From Thiohalobacter sp. (GTDB lineage: Bacteria; Pseudomonadota; Gammaproteobacteria; Thiohalobacterales; Thiohalobacteraceae): a stretch of DNA of 5,837 nucleotides. Below, one piece after another: positions 5,574 through 5,837 of the stretch. Position 1 is the first letter of the stretch. Every line of letters begins with the position of its first letter. The position numbers and the translations under genes are program-made. The DNA is taken from assembly GCA_027030825.1 (NCBI GenBank), contig JALVEM010000010.1, positions 1 to 5,837 on the forward strand, written 5' to 3'. Below the pieces are notes generated by a model that was not told the origin of the DNA, did no database searches, and saw only the letters and a list, made by a program, of their open reading frames with translations.

Positions 5574-5837
5574 AGCGGAGTCTGCCGCCTCCGACACGTA
5601 TTGCAGCAGATAGCGCTTGAACTCTTCGGCGGCCCGCGACAGCCGCCGGTCGCGGCGGTGGACCAGAAACCATTTGCGGCGGATGGGAAAGCCGGCCACA
5701 TCGAGTACCACGAGCTTGCCGCTCTCGAGTTCCATGCGCACCGTGTGACGCGAGACCACGCCCAGCCCCAGGCCGGCCATCACGGCCTGCTTGATGGCCT
5801 CGTTGCTGTTCATCTCCATGTGGGCGCTCAGTTTCAC
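5568..5837 (-). CDS. LysR-family transcriptional regulator, CbbR-like (3' part only)
   Basis: The C-terminal 89 residues of a LysR-type regulator are seen; the DNA-binding helix-turn-helix lies beyond the right edge, so the GTG at 5837 is an internal codon. The segment SNEAIKQAVMAGLGLGVVSRHTV, then LVVLDVAGFPIRRKWFLVHRR and LSRAAEEFKRYLL, is typical of the second effector-domain lobe, and it looks most like CbbR/RbcR regulators of CO2-fixation genes. CbbR proteins sense Calvin-cycle or redox metabolites and activate cbb operons, usually from a divergent position; the gene upstream of this one is outside the window. The gene is convergent with rnhA and their ends overlap by 6 bp, with no terminator visible between them. 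LysR membership is near certain, the CbbR subtype less so. Confidence 0.88.
   Translation of the reverse strand: MKLSAHMEMNSNEAIKQAVMAGLGLGVVSRHTVRMELESGKLVVLDVAGFPIRRKWFLVHRRDRRLSRAAEEFKRYLLQYVSEAADSAS

Overview
The window is GC-rich and looks like the chromosome of a gammaproteobacterium. An mltD-type lytic transglycosylase, a YafS-like methyltransferase and rnhA lie together, which recalls the E. coli mltD-gloB-yafS-rnhA-dnaQ neighbourhood. The gene entering from the right resembles CbbR, the LysR-type regulator of Calvin-cycle genes. The gene entering from the left is an alanine/serine-glyoxylate-type aminotransferase that could handle photorespiratory glyoxylate. Together these hint at a chemolithoautotroph such as a sulfur oxidiser, but that is inference; no RuBisCO gene is visible.

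Layout: 1-663 (+) is the 3' part of a class V aminotransferase. 664-1601 has no convincing gene. Most of it (about 711-1512) is a mosaic of dispersed-type repeats: a 43-bp inverted repeat at the two ends, a roughly 160-170-bp direct duplication, and three copies of a two-hairpin palindromic unit plus one solo hairpin. 1602-2516 (-) is an AEC-family transporter, coupled to the end of 2518-4221 (-), an MltD-like lipoprotein with three LysM domains. A 111-bp divergent promoter region separates these from 4333-5112 (+), a YafS-like methyltransferase, and 5109-5573 (+), ribonuclease HI, which overlap by 4 bp. 5568-5837 (-) is the 3' end of the LysR-family gene, convergent with rnhA and overlapping it by 6 bp.

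Functionally, the left-pointing pair handles cell-wall remodelling (MltD) and solute export or uptake (AEC). The right-pointing pair joins a poorly understood methyltransferase-like protein to RNA-DNA hybrid removal. The protein genes are ordinary conserved families. The most unusual material is the repeat mosaic: two nearly identical neighbouring repeat units differ almost only in the tip of one hairpin, where the changes are compensatory. I see no defence system, CRISPR array, transposase, tRNA or rRNA.
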